From an uncultured Lachnospiraceae bacterium (GTDB lineage Bacteria; Bacillota; Clostridia; Lachnospirales; Lachnospiraceae): a stretch of 16,176 bases of DNA. The stretch's first letter is position 1. Each line of letters begins with the position of its first letter. Made by a program: the position numbers and the translations under genes. The stretch covers positions 1-16,176 of the forward strand of contig CAJUJP010000068.1 of assembly GCA_910586615.1 (NCBI GenBank), given 5' to 3'. Shown piece by piece: positions 6,054 through 13,752 of the stretch. The notes under the pieces are model-generated. The model saw only the letters and a list, made by a program, of their open reading frames with translations, did no database searches and was not told the origin of the DNA.

Positions 6054-7388
6054 ATGGATCAGAAAAAAGGGACAGACCGACAACTTCATATACGAAAACT
6101 TGCTGCCGAAATCATGGGTCTTGCCCACGACGGTATCCTGATCAATATGCGTTTTCTGGACGTCGCCTTATCCCGGCTGAAAGTGGAGTGCAGAGAACAG
6201 ACGGGGGCGCATCTGTTTGACGGGGCAAAGCTTTATTATGACCCGGCGAGGCTGCTGGGACAGTATAAGAAAGCCAGGGGCTATGCAGCGAGACTGTATC
6301 TGCACACTCTTTTGCACTGCATCTTTTATCACGGATTTGAGACCGATAAGATGAACCGGCAGTACTGGGATCTGGCCACAGACATTGCCGTGGAGCATAC
6401 AATTCTGGATATGAACCTGCATCTGACGGCGCTGCCTACGGATGACCTGCTGCAAAACCGGCTGGAAATTCTTGAGAAACAGGCAGGCGGGTTGACTGCG
6501 GAGAAGCTTTACAGACATTTTCGGATCGAAGAACCTTCCGAGAAGGCAAAGGCAGAGTGGCATAAGCTGTGCCATTACGATGAGCATATTTACTGGGACA
6601 GACGGGAAGAACTGGAATTGTCACAGGCGGAGTGGCGCAAGGTCAGCGAGCGCATCAAGGCAGACTTGAAGAGCTTCAGCAAGGATAAAAATCATGCCGG
6701 GAGCATAGAACAGAATCTGCGGGAGGCTACCAGAGAACGGTATCATTATACGGATTTCCTCAGGAAATTCATGGTCATGGGGGAAACAATACAGGTTAAT
6801 GACGATGAGTTTGATTATATCTACTATACCTACGGACTGAATACTTACGGCAATATGCCTCTGGTGGAGCCGCTTGAATATAAGGACAGCAGCAAGATCA
6901 GGGATTTTGTGATCGCGCTGGACACCTCCGCCTCCTGCCGGGGTGAAGTCGTGCAGGCTTTTTTACAGAAGACATACAATATCATGCAGGGAAGAGAGAA
7001 TTTTTTCCACAAGATCAATGTGCACATTATTCAGTGTGACAGTGAGGTCAGACAGGACACGAAGATCACGGCCCGGGAAGAATTCGATGCTTTTATGGAA
7101 AAAGGAAAGCTGACAGGGTTTGGCTCTACAGATTTCAGACCGGTATTTTCTTACGTGGAGAAACTGCAGGAGGAGCATGAATTCGACGATCTGAAAGGCA
7201 TGATCTATTTTACCGACGGTTACGGTATCTATCCGGAGAAAATGCCGGGTTATGACGTGGCATTTGTGTTTTTACGTGAAGATGACAATGTGCCGCAGGT
7301 GCCGCCCTGGGCCATCAAGGTTGTCCTGGAAGAAGAGGAACTGGAAGAAAAAGATCTGGAAAAGCAGGAAGAGACGGGCGAAAACTGA
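6054..7388 (+). CDS. DUF2201-type VWA-like protein with metallopeptidase-like domain
   Basis: This ~444-aa cytosolic protein has an N-terminal domain resembling the putative metallopeptidase domain of DUF2201 proteins and a C-terminal VWA-like domain. The VWA part has a MIDAS-type metal site: DTSAS (292-296, counting from ATG 6048), GFGSTDFRP (358-366, with T361 and D362) and FTDG (388-391). The N-terminal helix reads HTLLHCIFYH (86-95) where active family members would have HExxH, so the catalytic glutamate is replaced by threonine; WDLATDIAVE (107-116) follows as in the family. It may act as a scaffold rather than a protease. AGGAG (6042-6046) is 7 bases before ATG 6054 but only 1 before ATG 6048, so I use 6054. 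The C-terminal tail is strongly acidic. A MoxR-like ATPase gene follows at 69 bp, fitting a chaperone pair of the ViaA-RavA kind. Confidence 0.82.
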   Translation: MDQKKGTDRQLHIRKLAAEIMGLAHDGILINMRFLDVALSRLKVECREQTGAHLFDGAKLYYDPARLLGQYKKARGYAARLYLHTLLHCIFYHGFETDKMNRQYWDLATDIAVEHTILDMNLHLTALPTDDLLQNRLEILEKQAGGLTAEKLYRHFRIEEPSEKAKAEWHKLCHYDEHIYWDRREELELSQAEWRKVSERIKADLKSFSKDKNHAGSIEQNLREATRERYHYTDFLRKFMVMGETIQVNDDEFDYIYYTYGLNTYGNMPLVEPLEYKDSSKIRDFVIALDTSASCRGEVVQAFLQKTYNIMQGRENFFHKINVHIIQCDSEVRQDTKITAREEFDAFMEKGKLTGFGSTDFRPVFSYVEKLQEEHEFDDLKGMIYFTDGYGIYPEKMPGYDVAFVFLREDDNVPQVPPWAIKVVLEEEELEEKDLEKQEETGEN

Positions 7389-7456
7389 CAACGTAAACGC
7401 AGGAAAAATGAATCATAAGGTAAGAGAAATGAAACGGGAGAATCAGGTGGCGTAAC

Positions 7457-8977
7457 ATGAATATCAAAGAAGCAAAGAATTATATTAAAGATTCCGTAAA
7501 AATTTATCTGAAAAAAGATGAGGAAGGGGAGTACCGGATTCCCGTTGTGAGGCAGCGGCCGATCTTTTTGCTGGGGGCGCCGGGAATCGGCAAGACGGCG
7601 GTCATGGAGCAGATCGCTCAGGAACTTGGAATTGCGCTGGTATCTTATTCCATGACCCACCACACGAGGCAGTCCGCGCTGGGGCTTCCTTTTATCACCC
7701 ACAAAGAGTATGAGGGAAAAAACTACGACGTGTCGGAATATACGATGAGTGAAATTATTGCATCCATTTATGATGTGATGGCTGAAAGCGGCATTAAGGA
7801 AGGCATCCTTTTTCTGGATGAGATCAACTGTGTGTCGGAGACACTGGCACCTTCCATGCTGCAGTTTTTACAGTATAAAGTATTCGGCAGGCATCAGGTG
7901 CCGGAAGGCTGGATCATCGTCACGGCAGGCAACCCGCCGGAATACAATAAGTCTGTGCGGGAATTTGACGTGGTGACCATGGACCGCCTGAAAATTCTCG
8001 AAGTGGAGGCGGACTATGCCGTCTGGAAAGAATACGCCGGGGAGCGGGGTGTGCACACGGCGATCCTGAATTATCTGGATATGAAAAAAGAAGACTTCTA
8101 TCAGATAGAGACTACGGTAAAAGGAAGAAGCTATATTACAGCCAGAGGCTGGGAAGATCTTTCTGAAATGCTTATTTTGTATGAGGAGGAACAGATTCCC
8201 GTGGAGGAATCTTTTGTGGGACAGTACCTGCGCAACGAGAGAGTGGTAAAAGAGTTTACCGCATACTATGATCTGTATCAGAAATATAAGAATGACTATA
8301 AGGTGGAAGAGATTCTGACAGGCATCGTCAGTGAACAGGCGAAGGACAAGGCACGAAAGGCCGATTTCGATGAACGTCTGTCCCTGATGGGGATGCTCAT
8401 CGACCGGATCAGGCAGGACATCAGGGAAAATATGCTGACGGCGGAAATTCTCGGCGAAGTGATGAATCCCCTGAAGGCATTAAAGACCAGGGCGGAGTCC
8501 GGCGGCGGTGCAGAGGAACTGCTGGCGCTTCTGGGGCAGCAGGCCGAAGGCAGGCGTAAGGCGATGGAATCTTTGCAGAAAGCCGGAGCGCTGGCGGCAA
8601 GGGATAAGCGAAAGAATCGTGCTGTTATAGGTCTTCTCACTGACTGTGAAAAGCAGCTGCGGGTCAGTGACGCGACCAGCGGCGGAGAAGCTTTCGCGCA
8701 GGTAAAAGAGCGCTTTGATGCGGAAGTGGCCGGGTATAAGCAGAACACGGGCATGGTAAAGGAAAGGCTGCATTTTCTCTTTCAATTCGTGGAGGATTCC
8801 TTCGGTTCCGGCAATGAAATGCTGCTTCTGATGACTGAGTGCACGGTACAGGCGGACTGCGCGAAATTCATTAATATGTACGGATGTGAAGACTATCAGC
8901 GTCATAATGAAGAACTGATGCTGACGGAACGCAGCGACGGACTGCTTGCGGAGATTGAGGCCCTGGGAGAGTTGTAG
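7457..8977 (+). CDS. MoxR-like AAA ATPase
   Basis: The 506-aa protein has a complete AAA module in its first ~230 residues: Walker A GAPGIGKT (40-47), Walker B ILFLDEIN (117-124, D121/E122), and sensor 1 in VTAGNPPEYN (155-164, N159), followed by MDRLK (175-179) as in MoxR ATPases. Residues ~250-506 are helical and charged, with stretches suited to coiled coils, and are not similar to anything I recognise. MoxR ATPases act as hexameric chaperones that insert cofactors or remodel partner proteins, usually with a VWA protein encoded beside them. Here the partner would be the DUF2201 protein just upstream, with a 68-bp gap. AGGTGG lies 6 bases before ATG 7457. Length is above that of a minimal MoxR (~330 aa) because of the added C-terminal part. 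Confidence 0.88.
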   Translation: MNIKEAKNYIKDSVKIYLKKDEEGEYRIPVVRQRPIFLLGAPGIGKTAVMEQIAQELGIALVSYSMTHHTRQSALGLPFITHKEYEGKNYDVSEYTMSEIIASIYDVMAESGIKEGILFLDEINCVSETLAPSMLQFLQYKVFGRHQVPEGWIIVTAGNPPEYNKSVREFDVVTMDRLKILEVEADYAVWKEYAGERGVHTAILNYLDMKKEDFYQIETTVKGRSYITARGWEDLSEMLILYEEEQIPVEESFVGQYLRNERVVKEFTAYYDLYQKYKNDYKVEEILTGIVSEQAKDKARKADFDERLSLMGMLIDRIRQDIRENMLTAEILGEVMNPLKALKTRAESGGGAEELLALLGQQAEGRRKAMESLQKAGALAARDKRKNRAVIGLLTDCEKQLRVSDATSGGEAFAQVKERFDAEVAGYKQNTGMVKERLHFLFQFVEDSFGSGNEMLLLMTECTVQADCAKFINMYGCEDYQRHNEELMLTERSDGLLAEIEALGEL

Positions 8978-9018
8978 AGCATTCTCTTTCCCGGTAACAG
9001 AAAAGAAAAATACAATAC

Positions 9019-9972
9019 GTGGAAATGGATTGTGGTAATATGGGACAGGCCGGTATACAGTATAAAGAATCAACCACGGAGCATGGCTCCATACAATACA
9101 GCATAAACAAGCAGACAGAAAGGGCGGCCGTATCCGGTTACCGGGGGAAAGATACGGAACTTGTGATTCCTGATGCGGTGGACGGATATGCCGTGACCGT
9201 GATCGGCAAAAAAGCATTTCTCAGCAACAAGATGCTCAGGCAGATCACGCTTCCGGAGACGGTGACCCGGATAGACGACTGGGCTTTTGCCTATTGTGCG
9301 AAACTCACCAGAATTATTCTGCCATATCATCATATGGAGATCGGACAGGGGATTTTCAAGGATTGTTTCGGGCTGGAACAGATTGTGAATGAATGTGCCG
9401 GCGGGCAGGAGAAAAGAACAACGGATATTTCTTATCTGCTGGCAGCTTCCATGAGCAGGCTGGATGCTTTTTATCTCTTTGATTTTGAAAATGCCGGAAC
9501 CGATGAATGGCTGGCGCGCTGGGACAGCAGAATGCAGTCAATGATGAGGGCCGGTGATGCGGAAGGGTTTTCTAAGATGCTTCTGTGCGGCGAGGAAGAT
9601 TACGGCAGCAAAGAAAACAATCTGGACTATTATATGGAACAGCGCAGGCGTGAGAAAGTCAGGACGGCGCTGCTTCGGCTGTTGCATGATTACGGGCTGG
9701 ATCAGGATGTCCGCGCGGAGCTGGAAACCTATCTGCTGGACCATGTCAAAGGAGAGCAGACGGAAGAAACCTGGAAAGTGGTGCTGGAAGAGTACGGGGA
9801 CGATCTTCGGTATTATCAGTTTCTGACAAAGCTGGGCGGCGTCAGGGAGGACAATTTTCAGGCCATGATGGAAGACATGGGGGAATCCCATACGGAGATG
9901 AAGGCGTATCTGATGAAGTATCATAGTGAACAGTGCGGGCCGGAGGATGCGTTTGCGCAGTTTGAGTTGTAA
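9019..9972 (+). CDS. Leucine-rich-repeat (BspA-type) protein with helical C-terminal half
   Basis: Residues ~35-125 form two to three BspA-type repeats of the LRR_5 kind: VIPDAVDGYAVTVIGKKAF, ITLPETVTRIDDWAFAYC, IILPYHHMEIGQGIFKDC. Such repeats mediate protein binding. No signal peptide or anchor is present, so unlike many BspA proteins it should be cytosolic. Residues ~135-317 are acidic and helix-rich (YLLAASMSRLDAFYLFDFE, LLRLLHDYGLDQDVRAELETYLLDH), somewhat like helical-repeat modules, with no recognised family. It starts 41 bp after the MoxR-like gene on the same strand and has no clear promoter, so it is probably the third gene of that unit and may be a substrate adaptor. The start is unsure: GTG 9019, ATG 9025 and ATG 9040 are all in frame and none has a good ribosome binding site. 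Confidence 0.8.
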   Translation: MEMDCGNMGQAGIQYKESTTEHGSIQYSINKQTERAAVSGYRGKDTELVIPDAVDGYAVTVIGKKAFLSNKMLRQITLPETVTRIDDWAFAYCAKLTRIILPYHHMEIGQGIFKDCFGLEQIVNECAGGQEKRTTDISYLLAASMSRLDAFYLFDFENAGTDEWLARWDSRMQSMMRAGDAEGFSKMLLCGEEDYGSKENNLDYYMEQRRREKVRTALLRLLHDYGLDQDVRAELETYLLDHVKGEQTEETWKVVLEEYGDDLRYYQFLTKLGGVREDNFQAMMEDMGESHTEMKAYLMKYHSEQCGPEDAFAQFEL

Positions 9973-9981
9973 AAATAAACC

Positions 9982-10020
9982 ATTTTACCTCTTGCGCAAT
10001 TATTGATCATATGGTAAAAT
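9982..10020 (+). promoter_or_regulatory. secG promoter overlapped by an inverted repeat
   Basis: TTGCGC (9992-9997) and TAAAAT (10015-10020) have a 17-bp spacer, giving a plausible sigma-A promoter 30 bp before the secG start. ATTTTACC (9982-9989) and GGTAAAAT (10013-10020) are perfect 8-bp inverted copies, the second covering the -10 box. As RNA the hairpin followed by AATTTTTGTTT could instead act as a weak terminator for the preceding unit. Confidence 0.55.
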
Positions 10021-10050
10021 AATTTTTGTTTGACATTAGGAGGTGTAGAA

Positions 10051-10290
10051 ATGGGAGCACTTAGAATTACTTTGACGATTATTTTTATTTTAGTTTGTAT
10101 AGCGCTTGTGATATTGGTACTGATGCAGGAAGGCAAGACAGCGGGTCTTGGAGCGGTAAGCGGTGCGGCTGAGACGTACTGGGGCAAGAACAAAGGACGT
10201 TCCATGGAAAGTAAATTAGTGAAGATCACGACAGGTCTTGCGATAGGGTTTATGCTGCTTGTAGTTGTCCTGAATCTGAACGTATTTTAA
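10051..10290 (+). CDS. secG: Preprotein translocase subunit SecG
   Basis: This 79-aa membrane protein is the accessory subunit of the SecYEG channel, assisting SecA-driven export. It has two membrane helices (about 5-24 and 55-77) joined by the conserved cytosolic stretch LMQEGKTAGLGAVSGAAETY, in which the L-Q-x-G-K and GLG elements are the family hallmark. I start at ATG 10051 because AGGAGG (10038-10043) stands 7 bases before it; a longer reading from TTG 10030 would include that site. Normal length is 70-80 aa. A promoter lies directly upstream and a terminator directly downstream, so it can be expressed alone, although it heads the secG-rnr-smpB-ssrA order known from Firmicutes such as Bacillus. 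Confidence 0.95.
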   Translation: MGALRITLTIIFILVCIALVILVLMQEGKTAGLGAVSGAAETYWGKNKGRSMESKLVKITTGLAIGFMLLVVVLNLNVF

Positions 10291-10295
10291 ATGTG

Positions 10296-10328
10296 AAAGC
10301 GCTCTTGCATTAGTGAGGGTGCTTTTTT
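10296..10328 (+). terminator. Intrinsic terminator after secG
   Basis: AAAGCGCTCTT (10296-10306) pairs with GAGGGTGCTTT (10315-10325) over about 11 positions including G-U pairs, with an 8-nt loop, and the stem runs into a six-T tract (10323-10328). It starts five bases after the secG stop. Confidence 0.8.
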
Positions 10329-10408
10329 GATACTGAACTGTTACCAAAACAATACAATGTGAAGGCATCAGAGTACACATTTATTCTGGAATCATATAAA
10401 GGAAACGC

Positions 10409-12577
10409 ATGGAACACGAAAAAAGAGAACAATCAGAACAGCGCGGCCTTTTCGAGCAGCGCAAAAATTTAATATGTGAATTAGTGGCCGATGAAATGTA
10501 TGTGCCCATGAAGGAGAAAGAACTGGCAGCTTTCATGCAGGTATCACGGGAAGAGCGTGAGGATTTCAGGGAAGTTCTGCAGGCGCTTTTGACGGAAGGC
10601 CGGGTGCAGGTCACGAAACAGGGCAAGTACGTGAAACCGGATGCGAATCAGCCGGTGGGGACTTTTATCAGTCATGCGAAGGGCTTTGGCTTTGTGGAGA
10701 TCGAGGGCCGGACGGAAGATCTGTATATTCCCGAAGACATGACTGGCGGCGCTTTTCATCTGGACAGAGTTCAGGTGGCGCTGCTGCCGGGACGGAGAGG
10801 CGCAAGACAGGAGGCCCAGGTCGTTAAGATTCTGGAACGGGGCATGAAGCAGATCGTTGGCACTTATCAGCAGTCCCAGAACTTTGGCTTTGTGGTGCCG
10901 GATAACGGTAAGATCGCCGAAGATATTTTTGTGCCGAAGGAACGCTCCAAAGGTGCGGTCACCGGCCATAAAGTTGTGGTGGAACTCACATCTTACGGGG
11001 ATGAACGGCATAAACCGGAAGGCAGGGTTGTGGAGATTCTGGGACATATAAATGATCCCGGGGTGGATATTCTGTCCATTGTGCGCGGTTTTGATCTGCC
11101 TGTGGAATTTGGCGAGAAGGTCATGAATCAGGCGGGAAGAGTTCCCGATGAGGTGCAGGAGGCTGACAAAGAAGGCCGCATGGATCTGCGGGATCTGCAG
11201 ATGGTAACCATTGACGGCGAGGATGCCAAGGATCTGGACGATGCGGTCAGTCTTTATCAGGATGAGGCAGGATTGTACCATCTGGGCGTGCACATCGCTG
11301 ATGTGAGCAATTATGTGCAGGAGAATTCTGCGCTGGACTGGGAGGCGCTGGAACGGGGAACAAGCGTATATCTGGTAGACCGGGTGATTCCCATGCTGCC
11401 TCACAAACTGTCCAACGGTATCTGTTCTCTGAATCAGGGGGTGGAACGGCTGGCGCTGAGCTGCCTGATGACCATCAATGAAAAGGGAGAAGTGACGGAT
11501 TATCAGATCGCGGAGACAGTGATCTGTGTGAACAGAAGGATGTCATACACCGCTGTAAAAAAGATTCTGGAAGACCAGGACGAGGCGGAACGGAAGGAGT
11601 ATGAGGAACTGGTGCCCATGTTTGAGATGATGGAGCATCTGGCAGCGGTTCTTCGTAAAAAGCGGCATAAGCGCGGTTCAATCGACTTTGACTTTGCGGA
11701 GAGCAAGATTATTCTGGATGAAAACGGGCATCCAACAGACATCAGACCCTATGAGCGCAATACGGCGACCAAGATGATCGAAGATTTCATGCTGATTGCC
11801 AATGAGACGGTGGCACAGCACTTTTTCTGGATGGAACTGCCCTTTCTCTATCGGACGCATGAGAATCCTGATCCGGAGAAGATCATGAAGCTGTCGGCGT
11901 TTATTCGTAACTTTGGCTATCATATCAAATTGACAGGAGAGGAGATCCATCCCAAAGAACTGCAGAAACTTCTGGGGAAAATTGCGGATACGGAGGAAGA
12001 AACGCTGATCAGCCGGCTGACGCTGCGAAGCATGAAGCAGGCCAAGTATACGGTAGAATGCACAGGGCACTTCGGTCTGGCCTGCCAGTATTACTGTCAT
12101 TTTACATCGCCCATCAGACGGTACCCGGATCTGCAGATCCACAGAATCATCAAAGAGCAGCTTAGAGGGCGGTTGAAGGAAAAACGCATTGAGCATTACG
12201 ACGAGCGGCTGCCTGAGGTGGCTAAACATTCTTCCAGGATGGAGCGGCGGGCCGAGGAGGCGGAGCGTGAGACCGATAAGCTGAAAAAAGCGGAATATAT
12301 GGAGGAACGCATCGGAGAAATATATGAGGGCGTGATCTCCGGTATTACCCAGTGGGGCATTTATGTGGAACTGCCCAATACGGTGGAGGGGCTGATTCAT
12401 GTAGCTGCGCTGCCGGGGGACTATTTTTGTTATGATGAAAATAGTTACGAGATGGTGGGGCAGAATACAGGTAAGACCTACAAGCTTGGAGAGCGGATCC
12501 GGATTCAGGTAAAAAGTGTGGATCTCTTTGCAAAGACCATTGATTTCATGATTCCTGAGGAGGATGTGGAATCGTGA
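10409..12577 (+). CDS. rnr: Ribonuclease R
   Basis: A 3'-5' exoribonuclease of 722 aa (RNase II/R superfamily) that degrades structured RNA and, with SmpB-tmRNA, the defective messages of stalled ribosomes. Domains in order: N-terminal winged-helix-like region (about 15-75), two cold-shock OB folds (about 82-145 with GTFISHAKGFGFVEIEG, and 150-215 with GTYQQSQNFGFVVPDNG), the RNB catalytic domain (about 258-590) with DGEDAKDLDDAV, whose D269, D275, D277 and D278 are metal ligands, TSPIRRYPDLQIHR in its C-terminal part, and a C-terminal S1 domain (about 630-715). The short acidic end lacks the long lysine-rich tail of the E. coli enzyme. AAGGAAA precedes ATG 10409. smpB follows at 140 bp with no terminator between, so the two are probably co-transcribed. 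Confidence 0.96.
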   Translation: MEHEKREQSEQRGLFEQRKNLICELVADEMYVPMKEKELAAFMQVSREEREDFREVLQALLTEGRVQVTKQGKYVKPDANQPVGTFISHAKGFGFVEIEGRTEDLYIPEDMTGGAFHLDRVQVALLPGRRGARQEAQVVKILERGMKQIVGTYQQSQNFGFVVPDNGKIAEDIFVPKERSKGAVTGHKVVVELTSYGDERHKPEGRVVEILGHINDPGVDILSIVRGFDLPVEFGEKVMNQAGRVPDEVQEADKEGRMDLRDLQMVTIDGEDAKDLDDAVSLYQDEAGLYHLGVHIADVSNYVQENSALDWEALERGTSVYLVDRVIPMLPHKLSNGICSLNQGVERLALSCLMTINEKGEVTDYQIAETVICVNRRMSYTAVKKILEDQDEAERKEYEELVPMFEMMEHLAAVLRKKRHKRGSIDFDFAESKIILDENGHPTDIRPYERNTATKMIEDFMLIANETVAQHFFWMELPFLYRTHENPDPEKIMKLSAFIRNFGYHIKLTGEEIHPKELQKLLGKIADTEEETLISRLTLRSMKQAKYTVECTGHFGLACQYYCHFTSPIRRYPDLQIHRIIKEQLRGRLKEKRIEHYDERLPEVAKHSSRMERRAEEAERETDKLKKAEYMEERIGEIYEGVISGITQWGIYVELPNTVEGLIHVAALPGDYFCYDENSYEMVGQNTGKTYKLGERIRIQVKSVDLFAKTIDFMIPEEDVES

Positions 12578-12580
12578 GCC

Positions 12581-12644
12581 GCAGAGGGAAATGAACCGGT
12601 GGCACAGGGAAATGAACAATCGTCACAGGAAACGTGGCAGACCG
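12581..12644 (+). repeat. Three degenerate 21-bp tandem repeats between rnr and smpB
   Basis: GGGAAATGAAC at 12586-12596 recurs at 12607-12617, and CACAGG at 12603-12608 recurs at 12624-12629, both with a 21-bp period; the third copy is partial. The period is a multiple of three and falls within a 40-codon open frame (12591-12713) that reads as a basic peptide with REMN-type repeats. That frame ends just before the smpB start. I do not regard it as a proven gene. Confidence 0.6.
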
Positions 12645-12717
12645 GGGTTTTTGCGGACATGCAGGATAGGACGCCTGTATGTGCCGGTAACTGTCAGGCC
12701 GGAAAGAGGGTGAGGAT

Positions 12718-13185
12718 ATGGCGAAGGAAGCCATGAAATTAGTGGCCAATAATAAGAAGGCGTATCATGATTATTTTATAGAGGAAAAATACGAAGCCGG
12801 GCTGGAACTTCACGGGACTGAGGTCAAATCTCTGCGTATGGGAAAATGCAGCATCAAGGAGGCTTTTGTGCGGATTGAGAACGGGGAGGCTTTTGTCTAC
12901 GGCATGAATGTAAGCCCCTATGAAAAAGGAAATATTTTTAACAAAGATCCGCTGCGCGTGCGGAAGCTTTTGCTTCACAAGTTTGAGATCAGTAAACTGG
13001 CCGGAAAAATGGCGGAACAGGGTTATACGATTGTACCGCTGCAGGTTTATTTTAAAGACGGCAGGGCGAAGATTGAGATCGGGCTTGCAAAGGGTAAAAA
13101 GCTTTACGACAAGAGGCAGGACATTGCCAAAAAAGATATGCGCAGAGAGCATGAGAGGGAGTTCAAGATCAAGAATCTGGGATAA
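12718..13185 (+). CDS. smpB: SsrA-binding protein SmpB
   Basis: This 155-aa protein binds the tRNA-like part of tmRNA and delivers it to stalled ribosomes for trans-translation. Family motifs are all present: NKKAYHDYFI (12-21), GLELHGTEVKSLR (28-40, with E34), GKCSIKEAF (42-50), NVSPYEKGN (64-72), and the basic C-terminal tail GKKLYDKRQDIAKKDMRRE (126-144), which enters the mRNA channel in place of a codon-anticodon helix. The start at ATG 12718 follows GTGAGG. Length is that of the family (150-160 aa). The tmRNA gene follows 118 bp downstream, an arrangement common in Firmicutes. Confidence 0.97.
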   Translation: MAKEAMKLVANNKKAYHDYFIEEKYEAGLELHGTEVKSLRMGKCSIKEAFVRIENGEAFVYGMNVSPYEKGNIFNKDPLRVRKLLLHKFEISKLAGKMAEQGYTIVPLQVYFKDGRAKIEIGLAKGKKLYDKRQDIAKKDMRREHEREFKIKNLG

Positions 13186-13282
13186 GGAAAACAGAGCAAT
13201 TTTACTCATGGAGTAGTGCCGGGCTGATCTGCCACGAAAATTCACTTTTTTGCCGGGAGATATTTTATTCGGAACAATTAAG

Positions 13283-13291
13283 TGGTATACT
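13283..13291 (+). promoter_or_regulatory. Extended -10 promoter of ssrA
   Basis: TGGTATACT contains the TG-N extension and the -10 hexamer TATACT (13286-13291). The -35 region is poor (TTTTAT about 17 bp upstream), as expected for an extended -10 promoter. Transcription should start near 13298, a few bases before the mature tmRNA end, which RNase P would trim. Confidence 0.6.
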
Positions 13292-13303
13292 GTATTTAAA
13301 TAA

Positions 13304-13649
13304 GGGCCAGTCAAGGTTTCGACAGGGGTCTTGCAGCTGGAGAAGCTATCCGCAGGCGATGCGTCAAATCGCGAATCTAAATATAAACGCTGAAGATAAT
13401 TTAGCATACGCTGCCTAAGGGCAGCTGTCCGCCTTAGTGCACCTACACGTTAAGATCCGGGCATCGACTATGTAGGAAACGACGCCGGGGACGTCTCTAA
13501 CCGGCGGGCGTATCAGAGGCTACTGAGCACATTGGGGTGTCTGTCTCCCGGTGTGCGAGGGAATGTGGAGTAATCCGCAATGGCAGACTATGATAGTAGA
13601 AGGACAGGGAATGGGCTTTTGGACACGGGTTCGACTCCCGTCTGGTCCA
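13304..13649 (+). ncRNA. ssrA: tmRNA (SsrA), tag ANLNINAEDNLAYAA
   Basis: The 5' end GGGCCAG (13304-13310) pairs with CTGGTCC (13642-13648) as the 7-bp acceptor stem, with A13649 as discriminator base. Next to the 5' end is the conserved CAAGGTTTCGACAGGG, and the T-arm is ACGGG-TTCGACT-CCCGT (13625-13641). The CCA end is not encoded and must be added. The coding part starts, as I read it, at GCG 13371 and ends at TAA 13416-13418, giving a 15-residue degradation tag ending AYAA, a hydrophobic end recognised by ClpXP-type proteases. The resume codon is inferred from frame and from similarity to EDN-LA-AA-type clostridial tags. tmRNA rescues ribosomes stalled on broken messages; its partner SmpB is encoded just upstream. 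Confidence 0.95.
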
Positions 13650-13654
13650 TTGGG

Positions 13655-13683
13655 AATCCCCGGTATTTACCGGGGATTTTTTT
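13655..13683 (+). terminator. Intrinsic terminator of ssrA
   Basis: AATCCCCGGTA (13655-13665) and TACCGGGGATT (13668-13678) form a perfect 11-bp GC-rich stem with a 2-nt loop, and a seven-T run ends at 13683. It lies six bases after the tmRNA 3' end. Confidence 0.93.
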
Positions 13684-13752
13684 AATGAACAGGAATAAAA
13701 CCGCCGGCTTGTCCATATACTTTAATAGATTACATGATTTTGGAGGTAAAAT

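Noticed and set aside
8480..9217. 245-aa minus-strand frame across the ATPase gene end and LRR gene start
   Set aside because: Crosses two genes in antisense, with low-complexity cysteine/serine-rich residues and no motifs.
10327..10358. Promoter for rnr (TTGATA and TACAAT)
   Set aside because: The 20-bp spacer is too long for a sigma-A promoter and the -35 overlaps the secG terminator tail; rnr must have some promoter or readthrough, but this one is not supported.
11678..12619. Long minus-strand frames inside rnr (313 aa, and 286 aa at 10544-11404)
   Set aside because: Antisense to RNase R catalytic domains, no ribosome binding site or family resemblance; shadows of a biased coding strand.
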